From JAYFQF01 sp034927285 (GTDB lineage: Bacteria; Bacillota; Peptococcia; DRI-13; UBA5745): a DNA stretch of 64,000 nucleotides. Location of the stretch: NCBI GenBank assembly GCA_034927285.1, contig JAYFQF010000002.1, forward strand, positions 1 to 64,000, given 5' to 3'. This document shows, one piece after another, positions 23,446 to 32,035 of the stretch (positions are counted from its first letter, which is position 1; each line of letters begins with the position of its first letter). The notes beneath the pieces are model-generated. The model saw only the letters and a program-made list of their open reading frames with translations, was not told the origin of the DNA and made no database searches. The translations under genes were made by a program, and so were the position numbers.

Positions 23446-24483
23446 TTACTCCGGGGTATTGTGGCAGGCCACTATACGGCCCTTGACTTCCCGCAGCCGG
23501 GGCTCTTCGCTGCGGCAGCGGTCCGTCACATAAGGACATCGGGTATGGAAGCGGCAGCCGGAGGGAGGATTTACCGGACTGGGCATCTCGCCGGTGAGCA
23601 GAGCCTTCTTTTCTTTGCGCAGGTGCGGATTTGGCTTAGGGACCGCCTCCAGCAAAAATTGGGTATAAGGATGGGCCGGATTTTTGAAGACCCGCTCCGT
23701 GTCGCCGATTTCGCAAAGTTTTCCCAAAAACATTACGCAGATCCTGTCCGAAATATAACGGACCACGCTTAAGTCATGGGAGATAAAGAGATAAGTCAGA
23801 GCGAACTCTTTTTGCAGGTCATGCAAAAGGTTCAGGATTTGGGCCTGGATCGATACGTCCAGGGCCGAAACCGGTTCGTCGCAGACGATCAGCTTGGGAT
23901 TTAAGGCCAGAGCCCGGGCAATGCCGATCCTTTGCCGCTGGCCGCCGGAAAACTGGTGGGGATAACGGTTGATGAATTCCGGCCGGATGCCCACCCGCTG
24001 CATCAGCTCCCGTACCCTGGCTTCCGTTTCCGCCCTGGAGCCGCAGGCTTTATGGGTGTTCAGCGGCTCGGCGATGATCTGGTATACCGTCATCCGGGGA
24101 TTCAGGGAAGCATAAGGATCCTGGAAGATGATCTGCATCCGGCGGCGGATATTGCGCAGCTCTTCGCCGGAAAGCCGGCTCAGGTCCCTGCCCTCAAAGC
24201 TTACTTTGCCGGAGGTGGGCTCCAGCAGCCGCAGGATCAGCCGGCCCAGGGTGGATTTGCCGCAGCCGGATTCCCCTACCAAGGCCAGGGTCTCGCCCTC
24301 CCGGATCGTCAGGCTGACGTCGGAAATGGCGTGGACAACGCCCTTACCGCCTCTGAAACCGCCGCTTACCGGGAATTCCTTGACCAGATGCTCCACTTCC
24401 ACCAGGCCGGCGTCTCCCTTTTCCGGCCTGCCGCCGGCTGCCAGGGGCATTTGCCTCTCCACAGAGAGCAGCTTCTCCGTCAT
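23446..24483 (-). CDS. Oligopeptide/dipeptide ABC transporter ATPase, OppF type
   Basis: The 345-aa cytoplasmic ATPase shows Walker A VGESGCGKST near residue 69, signature FSGGQRQRIGIARAL near 167, Walker B LIVCDEPVSALDVS and the switch histidine in FISHDLSVV. The C-terminal zinc/iron-sulfur-like region SGCRFHTRCPYVTDRCRSEEP is typical of peptide-transporter ATPases. It starts with a 4-nt overlap (ATGA) on the OppD gene. It energises uptake of peptides captured by the lipoprotein OppA. Confidence 0.93.
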   Translation of the reverse strand: MTEKLLSVERQMPLAAGGRPEKGDAGLVEVEHLVKEFPVSGGFRGGKGVVHAISDVSLTIREGETLALVGESGCGKSTLGRLILRLLEPTSGKVSFEGRDLSRLSGEELRNIRRRMQIIFQDPYASLNPRMTVYQIIAEPLNTHKACGSRAETEARVRELMQRVGIRPEFINRYPHQFSGGQRQRIGIARALALNPKLIVCDEPVSALDVSIQAQILNLLHDLQKEFALTYLFISHDLSVVRYISDRICVMFLGKLCEIGDTERVFKNPAHPYTQFLLEAVPKPNPHLRKEKKALLTGEMPSPVNPPSGCRFHTRCPYVTDRCRSEEPRLREVKGRIVACHNTPE

Positions 24484-25559
24484 TTGTCCTCCCCTCCTTC
24501 CTGTCCCCGGCCGTCTTTGTAACGGAAGCAGCGGACCAGATGATTTTCCGCGGTTTTATAAAGATCCGGCTCCTTTGCATAGCACTCCGGCCTGGCGTAC
24601 TGGCAGCGGGGAGAAAAGCGGCAGCCGGCCGGCAGCCGCAGCAGATTGGGCACCATGCCCTTGATATTATACAGCCTTTGCTTTTCCTCCGTCGGCTTGG
24701 GAATCGAATTCAAAAGCCCACGGGTATAAGGGTGGGCGGTGTGGTCAAAAAGGTCGAAGATATTGGCCTGTTCCATGATTTTTCCGGCATACATCACATA
24801 GACATAATCGCAGATTTCCGAAACCACGCCCATATTGTGGGTGATCAGCATGATCGAGGTTCCCAGGCGGGACTCCAGCCCCTTCATCAGATGCAGGATC
24901 TGGGCCTCAATGGTGACGTCCAAAGCCGTGGTGGGCTCGTCGGCGATCATCAGCTGGGGACGGCAGACCATGGCCATGCCGATCATCACCCGCTGGCGCA
25001 GGCCGCCGGAGAGCTGGTGGGGAAACGCATAATAGCGCTTTTCCGCTTCCGGGATGCCCACAGCCTTGAAAATATCGATCACGCTTTGTTTTGCTTCCTC
25101 TTTGGAGACTTTCTGATGAATGGTGATGGCTTCGCTGACCTGCCTGCCCACGGTGTAGACAGGATTTAAGGAAGTCATGGGTTCCTGGAAAATCACGGAG
25201 ATTTTGTTGCCTCGGATATCCCGCATTTCTTTGGCGTTTTTGCCCAGCAGCTCCTGACCGTCAAATTCGATGCTGCCGGAGACGATGCGGCCCGGCCGGC
25301 TCACCAACTGCAGAACCGACATGGCGGTAACGCTTTTGCCGCAGCCCGACTCCCCCACAATGCCGACAATTCTCTTTTTGGGCACCCGCACACTGACACC
25401 GTCCACGGCGGGCACCACGCCTTTATGGGTAAAAAACTGAGTCTTCAGCTCCCGGATATTTAAAAGCTGGCCGTGGCGGTCCTGGAAATCAATATTTTCT
25501 TCCGCAAAGCGGAGCTCCGGCGGCGCATCCGGAACGGCGGTATAAATTCTGCTCATCAT
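24480..25559 (-). CDS. Oligopeptide/dipeptide ABC transporter ATPase, OppD type
   Basis: The 359-aa product shows Walker A VGESGCGKSVTAMS near residue 71, signature LSGGLRQRVMIGMAM near 178, Walker B LMIADEPTTALDVT and the switch LITHNMGVV. The C-terminal AGCRFSPRCQYARPEC segment is the cysteine cluster shared with DppD/OppD. It lies 7 nt behind the OppC gene and overlaps OppF by 4 nt. The pair forms the heterodimeric motor of the importer. Confidence 0.93.
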   Translation of the reverse strand: MMSRIYTAVPDAPPELRFAEENIDFQDRHGQLLNIRELKTQFFTHKGVVPAVDGVSVRVPKKRIVGIVGESGCGKSVTAMSVLQLVSRPGRIVSGSIEFDGQELLGKNAKEMRDIRGNKISVIFQEPMTSLNPVYTVGRQVSEAITIHQKVSKEEAKQSVIDIFKAVGIPEAEKRYYAFPHQLSGGLRQRVMIGMAMVCRPQLMIADEPTTALDVTIEAQILHLMKGLESRLGTSIMLITHNMGVVSEICDYVYVMYAGKIMEQANIFDLFDHTAHPYTRGLLNSIPKPTEEKQRLYNIKGMVPNLLRLPAGCRFSPRCQYARPECYAKEPDLYKTAENHLVRCFRYKDGRGQEGGEDK

Positions 25560-25566
25560 ATCCCCC

Positions 25567-26505
25567 CTAATCTTTCATATACGGATCCAGGGTATCCCTC
25601 ACGCCGTCCCCCAGAAAATTAAAGGCCAGGACAAAGATCAGGATCGCCAGGCCCGGGATCAGAGCCAGCCAGGGGTAGTTAAACAGATAGGACTTGCCCC
25701 GGTAGACCATCAGGCCCCAGCTGGTGGAAGGCGGCTGGGCGCCGATGCCCAGAAAGCTTAAACTGGACTCGGACAGGATAGCGCTGGGAATATTCATGGT
25801 AAAAAGAACGATCAGGTTGGGAATACAGTTGGGCAGGATATGGCGGACCATGATGACCCACTTCTTTACCCCCAGGGACCGTGCCGCTTCCACAAACTCC
25901 TTTTCCTTTAAGGAGAGCGTTTGTGAACGGATGATCCGTGCGGTGCCCGCCCACTGCACCACGCTTAAGGCAATAAAAATATTGATCAGATTGGCGCCCA
26001 GGGTATACATCACCACCATGGCCAGCAATAAGGAGGGAAAAGCCAGGATGATATCGGCAAAACGCATGATGATAAAATCCGCTTTCCCGCCATAATACCC
26101 GGCGATCAGCCCCAGGAGCGTTCCGATGAACATGGAGATCAGGGTAGGCACAATCCCGATCATAATGGACACCCGGGTGCCGTACAGCAGCCGGCTGAAT
26201 ACGTCGCGGCCCAGCTCGTCGGTGCCGAACCAATGCTGGCTGCCGGGAGCGTTGAAGCGTTGGACGATATTGGGCTTATAGGGATCGTAAGGGGCGATCC
26301 AGGGGGCCAAAAGGGCCGACAGGCAAATGATGATGATCACCGCAACAGAAAACGCCGCCAGTTTATTCTTCTTCAGCATCGTCTTCAGCTTATAGCCGAT
26401 GCCGTCCTCATCCAGCAGTTCCGCGTCGGCATCCTCCGGCGGTAAGGGCGGCTGAAGGATGGCTTCCGTCTGCAAGGGCTCCGCCAGGTTTAAATTGTCG
26501 TCCAT
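25567..26505 (-). CDS. Oligopeptide/dipeptide ABC transporter permease, OppC type
   Basis: The 312-aa product has a 35-residue acidic N-terminal tail, then one helix near 50-70 and the binding-protein-dependent permease domain. HWFGTDELGRDVFSRLLYGTRVS near residue 92 is a mark of DppC/OppC. The coupling-helix motif EAARSLGVKKW sits near 210. About six membrane helices are visible. It partners OppB, encoded 9 nt upstream. Confidence 0.93.
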   Translation of the reverse strand: MDDNLNLAEPLQTEAILQPPLPPEDADAELLDEDGIGYKLKTMLKKNKLAAFSVAVIIIICLSALLAPWIAPYDPYKPNIVQRFNAPGSQHWFGTDELGRDVFSRLLYGTRVSIMIGIVPTLISMFIGTLLGLIAGYYGGKADFIIMRFADIILAFPSLLLAMVVMYTLGANLINIFIALSVVQWAGTARIIRSQTLSLKEKEFVEAARSLGVKKWVIMVRHILPNCIPNLIVLFTMNIPSAILSESSLSFLGIGAQPPSTSWGLMVYRGKSYLFNYPWLALIPGLAILIFVLAFNFLGDGVRDTLDPYMKD

Positions 26506-26514
26506 CAGCTCACC

Positions 26515-27438
26515 TCACTTGCTTATGCGGATCCTGGGATCCAGCATCGAGTATAAAAGGTCCGCCACCAGGTTTCCCAGGATGACGATCACCGTCATGA
26601 AAATAACGCTGCCCTGCAAAAGAGGCATATCCCGGTCACTGATGGCGTCAAAGCATACCCGGCCGATGCCGGGTATGCCGAAAATGCTTTCGGTCATGAC
26701 GGCGCCTCCCAAAAGCCCCGATACCTGGATGGCCATCATGGTCACCACCGGCAGCATGGCGTTTTTCATGGCATGGCCCACCACAATGGCCGATTCCTTC
26801 AGCCCCTTGGCCCGGGCGGTCCGGATAAAATCGTTCTTCAGAATTTCCAGCAGATTGGAGCGCACCAGCCGGGCGATGGTTCCGGCGGAACTCCAGCCCA
26901 GCACAACGGCGGGCATGATGAAATGCCGGAAGCTGGAGTAGCCCGTAACCGGCAAAAGTTTTAATTTATAGGCAAAAACATACTGCATCAAAAGTCCCGC
27001 CAAAAATACCGGCATGGAAACCCCCATCAGGGAAAAGCCCATAAAAAACCGGTCAAGGATCGTGTTTTGCTTTACCGCCGAGACGATCCCTGCCGGTATG
27101 CCGATCAGCCAGGCCACCAAAGCGGCGCATACCGTTAACTTCACCGTATGGGGGAAGGCAATCATGATCAGGTCGGAAACCTCCCGGTTCAGTTTATAGG
27201 AAACGCCGAAATCTCCCTGCAGGGCATTTTTAATATAAGTAAAAAAGCGAACCAGCACCGGATCGTTCAGCCTCATTCTTTCCCGGAACATCTCGATCAG
27301 CTCCGGCTTGATGTGTTCCCGCATCATCAGGGTCACCGGATCTCCGGGCACCACGTTCAGCATCAAAAAAATGATCAGGGTCACGCCCAGGATTACCGGC
27401 ACCGAAATCAGGATCCGCTTGATGACATATCTGCTCAT
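26515..27438 (-). CDS. Oligopeptide/dipeptide ABC transporter permease, OppB type
   Basis: The 307-aa product starts MSRYVIKRILISVPVILGVT, the standard first helix of OppB/DppB. It also has VVPGDPVTLMMREH near residue 30, the coupling motif RTARAKGLKE near 200 and a final segment LLYSMLDPRIRISK. Six helices are expected. A 15-bp intercistronic stem-loop separates it from the binding-protein gene, which probably makes the upstream message more abundant. Confidence 0.93.
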   Translation of the reverse strand: MSRYVIKRILISVPVILGVTLIIFLMLNVVPGDPVTLMMREHIKPELIEMFRERMRLNDPVLVRFFTYIKNALQGDFGVSYKLNREVSDLIMIAFPHTVKLTVCAALVAWLIGIPAGIVSAVKQNTILDRFFMGFSLMGVSMPVFLAGLLMQYVFAYKLKLLPVTGYSSFRHFIMPAVVLGWSSAGTIARLVRSNLLEILKNDFIRTARAKGLKESAIVVGHAMKNAMLPVVTMMAIQVSGLLGGAVMTESIFGIPGIGRVCFDAISDRDMPLLQGSVIFMTVIVILGNLVADLLYSMLDPRIRISK

Positions 27439-27475
27439 TTCTTCTTCCTCACCTGTCTTTCGTCATGAAAGTAAG

Positions 27476-27526
27476 GGAAAGATAAGTAAGACCAGGAGCT
27501 TTTCCGGAAGCCTTACTTATCTTTCC
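27476..27526 (-). other. Intercistronic stem-loop between oppA and oppB
   Basis: GGAAAGATAAGTAAG (27476-27490) and its perfect complement (27512-27526) form a 15-bp stem with a 21-nt loop. No T run follows on the minus strand. It therefore looks more like an mRNA-stabilising structure than a full terminator. Confidence 0.65.
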
Positions 27527-27556
27527 TCTATGCCGGGCCAAAGGGCCCGCCTGTTT

Positions 27557-29248
27557 CTACTCGTTGACGATTTTCAGACCGTCGTAATACAGCCAGCCGC
27601 CGGTCCAGCCGTTCCAGGACACCTGATATCCTTTTAAGCGGTCGCTGGTGACAAAGATATGCTGTTTGAAAAACAGCGGAATCCAGGCGGCCTCATCCTG
27701 AATGATGGCCTTTTCCAGGTCCTGATACTCCTTCATTCTTTCATCATTGTCGGTAATCGCCCTAGCCGCCACGACACGCTGGGAAAGCTCTTCGTTCTTA
27801 AAATTGAACGAGCGTCTTTCGGTGTTGCCGGGGGCAAAGAAGGTGTAGACGAAGTTGTCGGGATCGTTATAATCCGCGGACCAGTAGGTGGTATACATGG
27901 GCAGCTCTCCGTCGGCCCGCACCGCATACCAGCTGGCTTCGTCCATCTGATCGATGGTGACCTTGACGCCGATTTCCCCCAGCATAGCCTGGACCAATTC
28001 GTTTCTGGCCAGGACATCGGGTTGATTGGAAACCTGGGCGATGGTCATTTCAAAGCCGTCGGGATAGCCGGCCTCCGCCAGCAAAGCTTTAGCGGCTTCG
28101 GGGTCATATTTGATCTCCGGCAGATCGGGATTATAGCCTACCAGACCGGGGGGAAGGATACCGGACACCACCTGGCCCTGGCCGTCAAAGAGGGCGTCCA
28201 GGATGGCCTGGCGGTCCACTGCCATCTGCAGGGCCTTTCTGACCCGCACATCGCCGAAGGGCTCGATGTTTTGATTAAAGCTATAGTAATAAGTGCCCAC
28301 CCGGGGGCCAATTACAATATTGTCCTGATATTTGGGCTCGTTCATAAAATAGGTGATCTGGGTAGGAGCCGCGTCGCAGTCAAAGAGGTCCAGCTCCCCG
28401 GACTCAAACATCATACGCATGGTGTCGGCGTCGGAGACCACCTTCCAGGAGATGCCGTCCATGGCCGGGGCTCCTCTCCAGTAATCGTCGTTTTTTACCA
28501 CCAGCTTTTCGTCGTTCAGCACCCATTTCGACATTTTATAGGGTCCGGTGCCGATGGTTTTTTCCGGGATCAGGCCGAAGTCCTTGCCGGCGGCCTCCGT
28601 GGTGTCCTTATCATAAATCCCTACGCCGGGAGTGGCCAGGGAGGCGATGAAGGGTCCGAAAGGCTGTTCCAGCGTCATTTCCACGGTATAGTCGTCGATG
28701 ATCTTCAGGCCTTCCAACTCCTTGGTAGTGCCATCCATCACCGCCTGGGCGCCTTTAATGGGATCGATGAAGTCCTGGTTCTTGGCAAGAGTTTCCGGCC
28801 AGAGCATCCGCTCGAAGGTATATTTGACGTCTTCGGCGGTAAAGTCCGCGCCGTTATGGAACTTGACTCCCTGGCGCAGCTTGAAGGTGTATACCAGGCC
28901 GTCGTCGGATATCTTCCAGCTTTCCGCCAGGCCGGGGATGATCTCCGACGTGCCCACGCCGGTACTTACGGCTTCCACCAGCCGGTCAAAGACCATAAAG
29001 GGGATATCGTAATACTCGGTGGTTTTTTGTCCGTCCAGAGTATCCACCTCCACATCGCTGGCTAAACGCAGGATGTTTTCATAGCCGGGGGCTACATTGG
29101 AGGGCATTTTTTCGCTGTCGCCCGCATTTTCTCCGGCGGCACCGCTCTGACCGGCGCCGCCGGTATCGGCGGTATTGCCGCCGCAGGCGGCCAAGGTACC
29201 CAGAATCATCAGCATAACCAGTAGCAAAGCCAAGTACTTTTTCCTCAT
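27557..29248 (-). CDS. Peptide-binding lipoprotein of the ABC importer, SBP family 5
   Basis: The 563-aa product begins with a lipoprotein signal (MRKKYLALLLVMLMILG, lipobox LAAC) and a Gly/Ala-rich linker, then a family-5 solute-binding fold. Recognisable parts are LAESWKISDDGLVYTFKLRQGVKFHNG near residue 112, GTGPYKMSKW near 212 and VRKALQMAVDRQAI near 325. The start at 29248 follows GAGGAA; longer upstream in-frame starts run into the leader repeats. Members bind di- and oligopeptides, murein tripeptide, nickel or opines. The operon suggests peptides. It is the first gene of a nine-gene unit. Confidence 0.93.
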   Translation of the reverse strand: MRKKYLALLLVMLMILGTLAACGGNTADTGGAGQSGAAGENAGDSEKMPSNVAPGYENILRLASDVEVDTLDGQKTTEYYDIPFMVFDRLVEAVSTGVGTSEIIPGLAESWKISDDGLVYTFKLRQGVKFHNGADFTAEDVKYTFERMLWPETLAKNQDFIDPIKGAQAVMDGTTKELEGLKIIDDYTVEMTLEQPFGPFIASLATPGVGIYDKDTTEAAGKDFGLIPEKTIGTGPYKMSKWVLNDEKLVVKNDDYWRGAPAMDGISWKVVSDADTMRMMFESGELDLFDCDAAPTQITYFMNEPKYQDNIVIGPRVGTYYYSFNQNIEPFGDVRVRKALQMAVDRQAILDALFDGQGQVVSGILPPGLVGYNPDLPEIKYDPEAAKALLAEAGYPDGFEMTIAQVSNQPDVLARNELVQAMLGEIGVKVTIDQMDEASWYAVRADGELPMYTTYWSADYNDPDNFVYTFFAPGNTERRSFNFKNEELSQRVVAARAITDNDERMKEYQDLEKAIIQDEAAWIPLFFKQHIFVTSDRLKGYQVSWNGWTGGWLYYDGLKIVNE

Positions 29249-29277
29249 TTTTTTCCTCCCTCTTTTTTTAGAAGTCT

Positions 29278-29319
29278 GTATGCAGGACCCCTGCATACTA
29301 AATGGGGGTACCCCCATTT
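29278..29319 (-). promoter_or_regulatory. Two adjacent inverted repeats in the opp leader
   Basis: A hairpin GTATGCAGG-ACC-CCTGCATAC (29278-29298) is followed by a 20-bp perfect palindrome (29300-29319) centred on GGGGGTACCCCC. Both lie between the likely promoter and the oppA ribosome site, so they could be operators or leader RNA structures. Confidence 0.6.
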
Positions 29320-29376
29320 CCGCAACTCCCCCGGTACTCTGCCTTGTTTTAACTTCCGCCTCCTTTGCCTTGAAGT

Positions 29377-29404
29377 ATTTTAGTCTTTCATTGTGTTCAA
29401 TCAA
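29377..29404 (-). promoter_or_regulatory. Candidate opp operon promoter
   Basis: TTGATT (29404-29399), 16-nt spacer, TAAAAT (29382-29377) on the minus strand, about 130 nt before the oppA start. The surrounding 29330-29640 is AT-rich with no gene. Confidence 0.45.
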
Positions 29405-29608
29405 TTTCCAATTTTATCAACTAATAAATATTTCAATTTATTCGACGTTTGGTTTCTATCTCCTTCTCATTATTTCAAGAATTCTAATAAATTGGAGTCC
29501 CTTACGGCAAGGCAGAAGGAAAATCCTGAAGTACAGCGGCCATTCTCCCTGAGATATTTTTCCCATTTTTTTCATGGCGTCAAGGCCCAAAAAGATGATA
29601 CAATGATC

Positions 29609-29653
29609 CTGTCCATACGAACATGGTGTATTTATTATTATAATTATGGACAG
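29609..29653. promoter_or_regulatory. Inverted repeat and -10 box at the mocR promoter
   Basis: CTGTCCATA (29609-29617) and its complement TATGGACAG (29645-29653) flank 27 bp that contain TATAAT (29639-29644). The repeat brackets the mocR promoter and is a good candidate for autoregulation, or for control of both divergent units. Confidence 0.5.
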
Positions 29654-29670
29654 AAAAGGGAGGCTTTGCC

Positions 29671-31305
29671 GTGTTGCTGACAACCTTGCAGCTGCGCCCC
29701 GGTGCGGAGCTGCCTTTATATCGGCAGCTGATCAAGCTGATCAAAGAAGAAATCCAAAAAGGCGGTCTCTCCGCCGGGACAAAGCTGCCTTCCATCCGGG
29801 TGCTGGCCCAGGCCCTGGGCGTCAGCCGGATCACGGTGGAAAACAGCTACACCCAGCTGTTGGACGAAGGATACCTGATCAGCCGGCCGAAGCAGGGTTA
29901 TTTTGTGGCGGATGTGCGGGGCCTGGAGGACCTTTCCTTAGCCGGCAGCGGGGGAAAAAAACTGCCGGAACAGGCAAATGGGACAGCCTCACCCGGCGGC
30001 CGGGGAACTGCCGGAGGCGGTTTTTCCGAAACCGGGCCTGAAGTCCCGGAAGCGTTGAGCCCTGACCGGCGGGAAAGGGCCGGGACAGCCCACCGGTCTG
30101 CCCCGGCTTCTCTTCACGATACTCCGCCCCGGTATAACTTCCGCAGCAACGCCGTGGACAGTGAAAGCTTCAACGCCCCGGTCTGGCGGCGTTATATGAA
30201 CCACGCCCTGAAGCAGCAGGAGCTTTTGGCTTCCTACGGTCCGGCTCAAGGGGAGGAACGGCTGCTGTACACCCTGGCCAAATACAGCTTTGAGGCCAGG
30301 GACGTTCAATGCCGCCCGGAGCAAATCGTGGTAGGCGCCGGCACCCAAAGCCTTCTGCACATTCTTTGCGGCATTTTACAATCCGATGAAAGCCGCCATT
30401 TCGACGCCGTGGGTCTGCCTTTTGGCTTCCTCTTGGCGGAACAGATTTTCCGGGACCACCATTATCGTCTGCTGCCCTTTCACTTTCCCGACATCCGGCG
30501 GCCGGCGGCGGACCCTGAACTGGGCCTGGTCTGCTGTAATCCTTCCAACCCTTACCGCAGCGGCAGCCTGCCGGCCGCCCTGCGCCTTTCCCTGCTGCGC
30601 TGGGCCCAAAGACAAAACATCCTGATCCTGGAGGACGACTACATCGGCGAGTTCCGCTATCTTTCCCGGCCTTTTCCTTCTTTGCAGAGCTTGTCCGGCG
30701 GCGACGGCGTGATCTATCTCGGGTCCTTTTCCCGCACTATGCTGCCCTCGCTGCGGATCAGCTATATGGTGCTGCCGCCCTCGCTTTTGCCCGCTTATCA
30801 AAAAATCCGTGACCGATATAACCAGACTGCTTCCGGTATGGAGCAGCTGGCCCTGGCCGATTTTATCGCCGACGGCCATCTGAACCGGCACATCCGGCGG
30901 CTGCGGCGGCTCTATGGGGCCAAAAATCAACTGCTGCGCCAGGCCATCGGCCGCTGCTTCCCGCAAAACGTTACCGTTACCGACTATGAAGGCGCTCTGC
31001 GGCTTCTGCTTTTGGTGGACAGCCCCCTCTCCGCGGAAGAGCTTGCCGGTTTAGCTCAAGGGGCCGGCCTGGCGGTGATCCCGCTGCCGCCGGAAATCGC
31101 CGAGGAAAACCGGGGCTTTGGCGGCTTCTCTTCCGGAGGTCCGGGTTCCGGCTCCCTGCCCCAGATCATGCTTTCCTATGCCGGTATTCCGGAAAAAGAC
31201 ATTTTGCCGGCGGTTCAGGCTCTGGCCCGGGCTTGGAACCCGGTACTGGGCCGCGGAAAAAGCCGGCCGGAAACCCCGGAGCAAAGATCCGGGAAGAAAC
31301 GATGA
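29671..31305 (+). CDS. MocR/GabR-family regulator with aminotransferase-like domain
   Basis: The 544-aa product has a GntR winged helix (residues about 10-85: LPLYRQLIKLIKEEIQKGGL, LPSIRVLAQALGVSRITVENSYTQLLDEGYL). A long low-complexity linker follows (95-150), then a fold-type-I aminotransferase domain (about 155-520: GAGTQSLLHIL, CNPSNPYRSG, LILEDDYIGEF). In this family a lysine in the FSK motif holds pyridoxal phosphate; here the motif reads GSFSRTMLPSLR, with arginine at residue 355, so a normal internal aldimine cannot form. It starts with GTG after GGGAGG. It diverges from the opp operon and probably controls it. Confidence 0.9.
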   Translation: MLLTTLQLRPGAELPLYRQLIKLIKEEIQKGGLSAGTKLPSIRVLAQALGVSRITVENSYTQLLDEGYLISRPKQGYFVADVRGLEDLSLAGSGGKKLPEQANGTASPGGRGTAGGGFSETGPEVPEALSPDRRERAGTAHRSAPASLHDTPPRYNFRSNAVDSESFNAPVWRRYMNHALKQQELLASYGPAQGEERLLYTLAKYSFEARDVQCRPEQIVVGAGTQSLLHILCGILQSDESRHFDAVGLPFGFLLAEQIFRDHHYRLLPFHFPDIRRPAADPELGLVCCNPSNPYRSGSLPAALRLSLLRWAQRQNILILEDDYIGEFRYLSRPFPSLQSLSGGDGVIYLGSFSRTMLPSLRISYMVLPPSLLPAYQKIRDRYNQTASGMEQLALADFIADGHLNRHIRRLRRLYGAKNQLLRQAIGRCFPQNVTVTDYEGALRLLLLVDSPLSAEELAGLAQGAGLAVIPLPPEIAEENRGFGGFSSGGPGSGSLPQIMLSYAGIPEKDILPAVQALARAWNPVLGRGKSRPETPEQRSGKKR

Positions 31306-31388
31306 CCGATAACCGACACAAATGACAGATCCGCCAAATGATTCGCCGGACGGGCTCCGGCAGGGCCCGCGCTCTTTTCTTTTCTAAA

Positions 31389-31431
31389 AAAACAGGACAA
31401 AACGGCGTTTTCAGCCTTTTGTCCTGTTTTT
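31389..31431. terminator. Bidirectional terminator
   Basis: AAAACAGGACAAAA and its complement form a 14-bp stem with T runs on both strands. It lies between the end of mocR and the converging gcvH-like gene, touching the latter's stop codon. Confidence 0.85.
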
Positions 31432-31876
31432 ATTCTTGTTCTTCCTCTTTTCGGACAAAGGCGGCATAGGCCTCCCCGTCCATCAATTCCCGGGAAAATT
31501 CGTCGGCGTCGGCGGCCTCCACTTCCAAAAGCCAGGCGGCGTAAGGATTTTCCTTGATTTCTTCCGGATGCAGCAGCACTTCCCTGTTAATCTGCCTGAC
31601 TTTTCCCCCTACGGGGCTGTAAACGTCCCAGACCGCCCGCACGGACTCCAGCTCGCCATAAGCCTCCCCGGCTTCGAGGTTTTCGTCATTGTCCAGTAAA
31701 TCCACGAAAACCAGGTCTCCCATGCGGACCAGCCCCCGGGGGGTGATCCCTATCCGCAGCGTGCCGTCCAACCGGCGCTCCACCCATTGATGGCCGCGGC
31801 TGAAACGCAGTTCTCTTTCCAAGCCGCCGCTGTTTCCGCCGAAAGCGTCCCCGGTATTCTCTTGTATGCTGTCCAC
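31430..31876 (-). CDS. GcvH-like protein lacking the lipoyl lysine
   Basis: The 148-aa product has the barrel-sandwich fold of glycine-cleavage H protein: GHQWVERRLDGTLRIGITPRGLVRMGDLVFVDLL (about 28-61), ELESVRAVWDVYSPVGGKVRQIN (75-97), ENPYAAWLLEVE (110-121). In true GcvH the ESVKA lysine carries lipoate; here codon 80 is CGG, arginine, so it cannot be lipoylated there. No gcvT or gcvP is adjacent. It starts with GTG after GGGAGGG. It is the last gene after the aro-like pair, 159 nt downstream. Its role may be as a scaffold or in another acyl transfer; this is open. Confidence 0.8.
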   Translation of the reverse strand: MDSIQENTGDAFGGNSGGLERELRFSRGHQWVERRLDGTLRIGITPRGLVRMGDLVFVDLLDNDENLEAGEAYGELESVRAVWDVYSPVGGKVRQINREVLLHPEEIKENPYAAWLLEVEAADADEFSRELMDGEAYAAFVRKEEEQE

Positions 31877-32035
31877 TTTTCCCTCCCGGAGCCTTTCGCC
31901 AAAGGCATATCTTCATCCCTAGTCTGGCCAGACCGGCCCAAAATTATGTAAGCGGCGGGACTGCCGGTAATTTTTAAGGAAAAATAAGGAATTATGGCAT
32001 GCCGGGAAGTCTTTTTTCCGAAGATCGGGAGCGGT

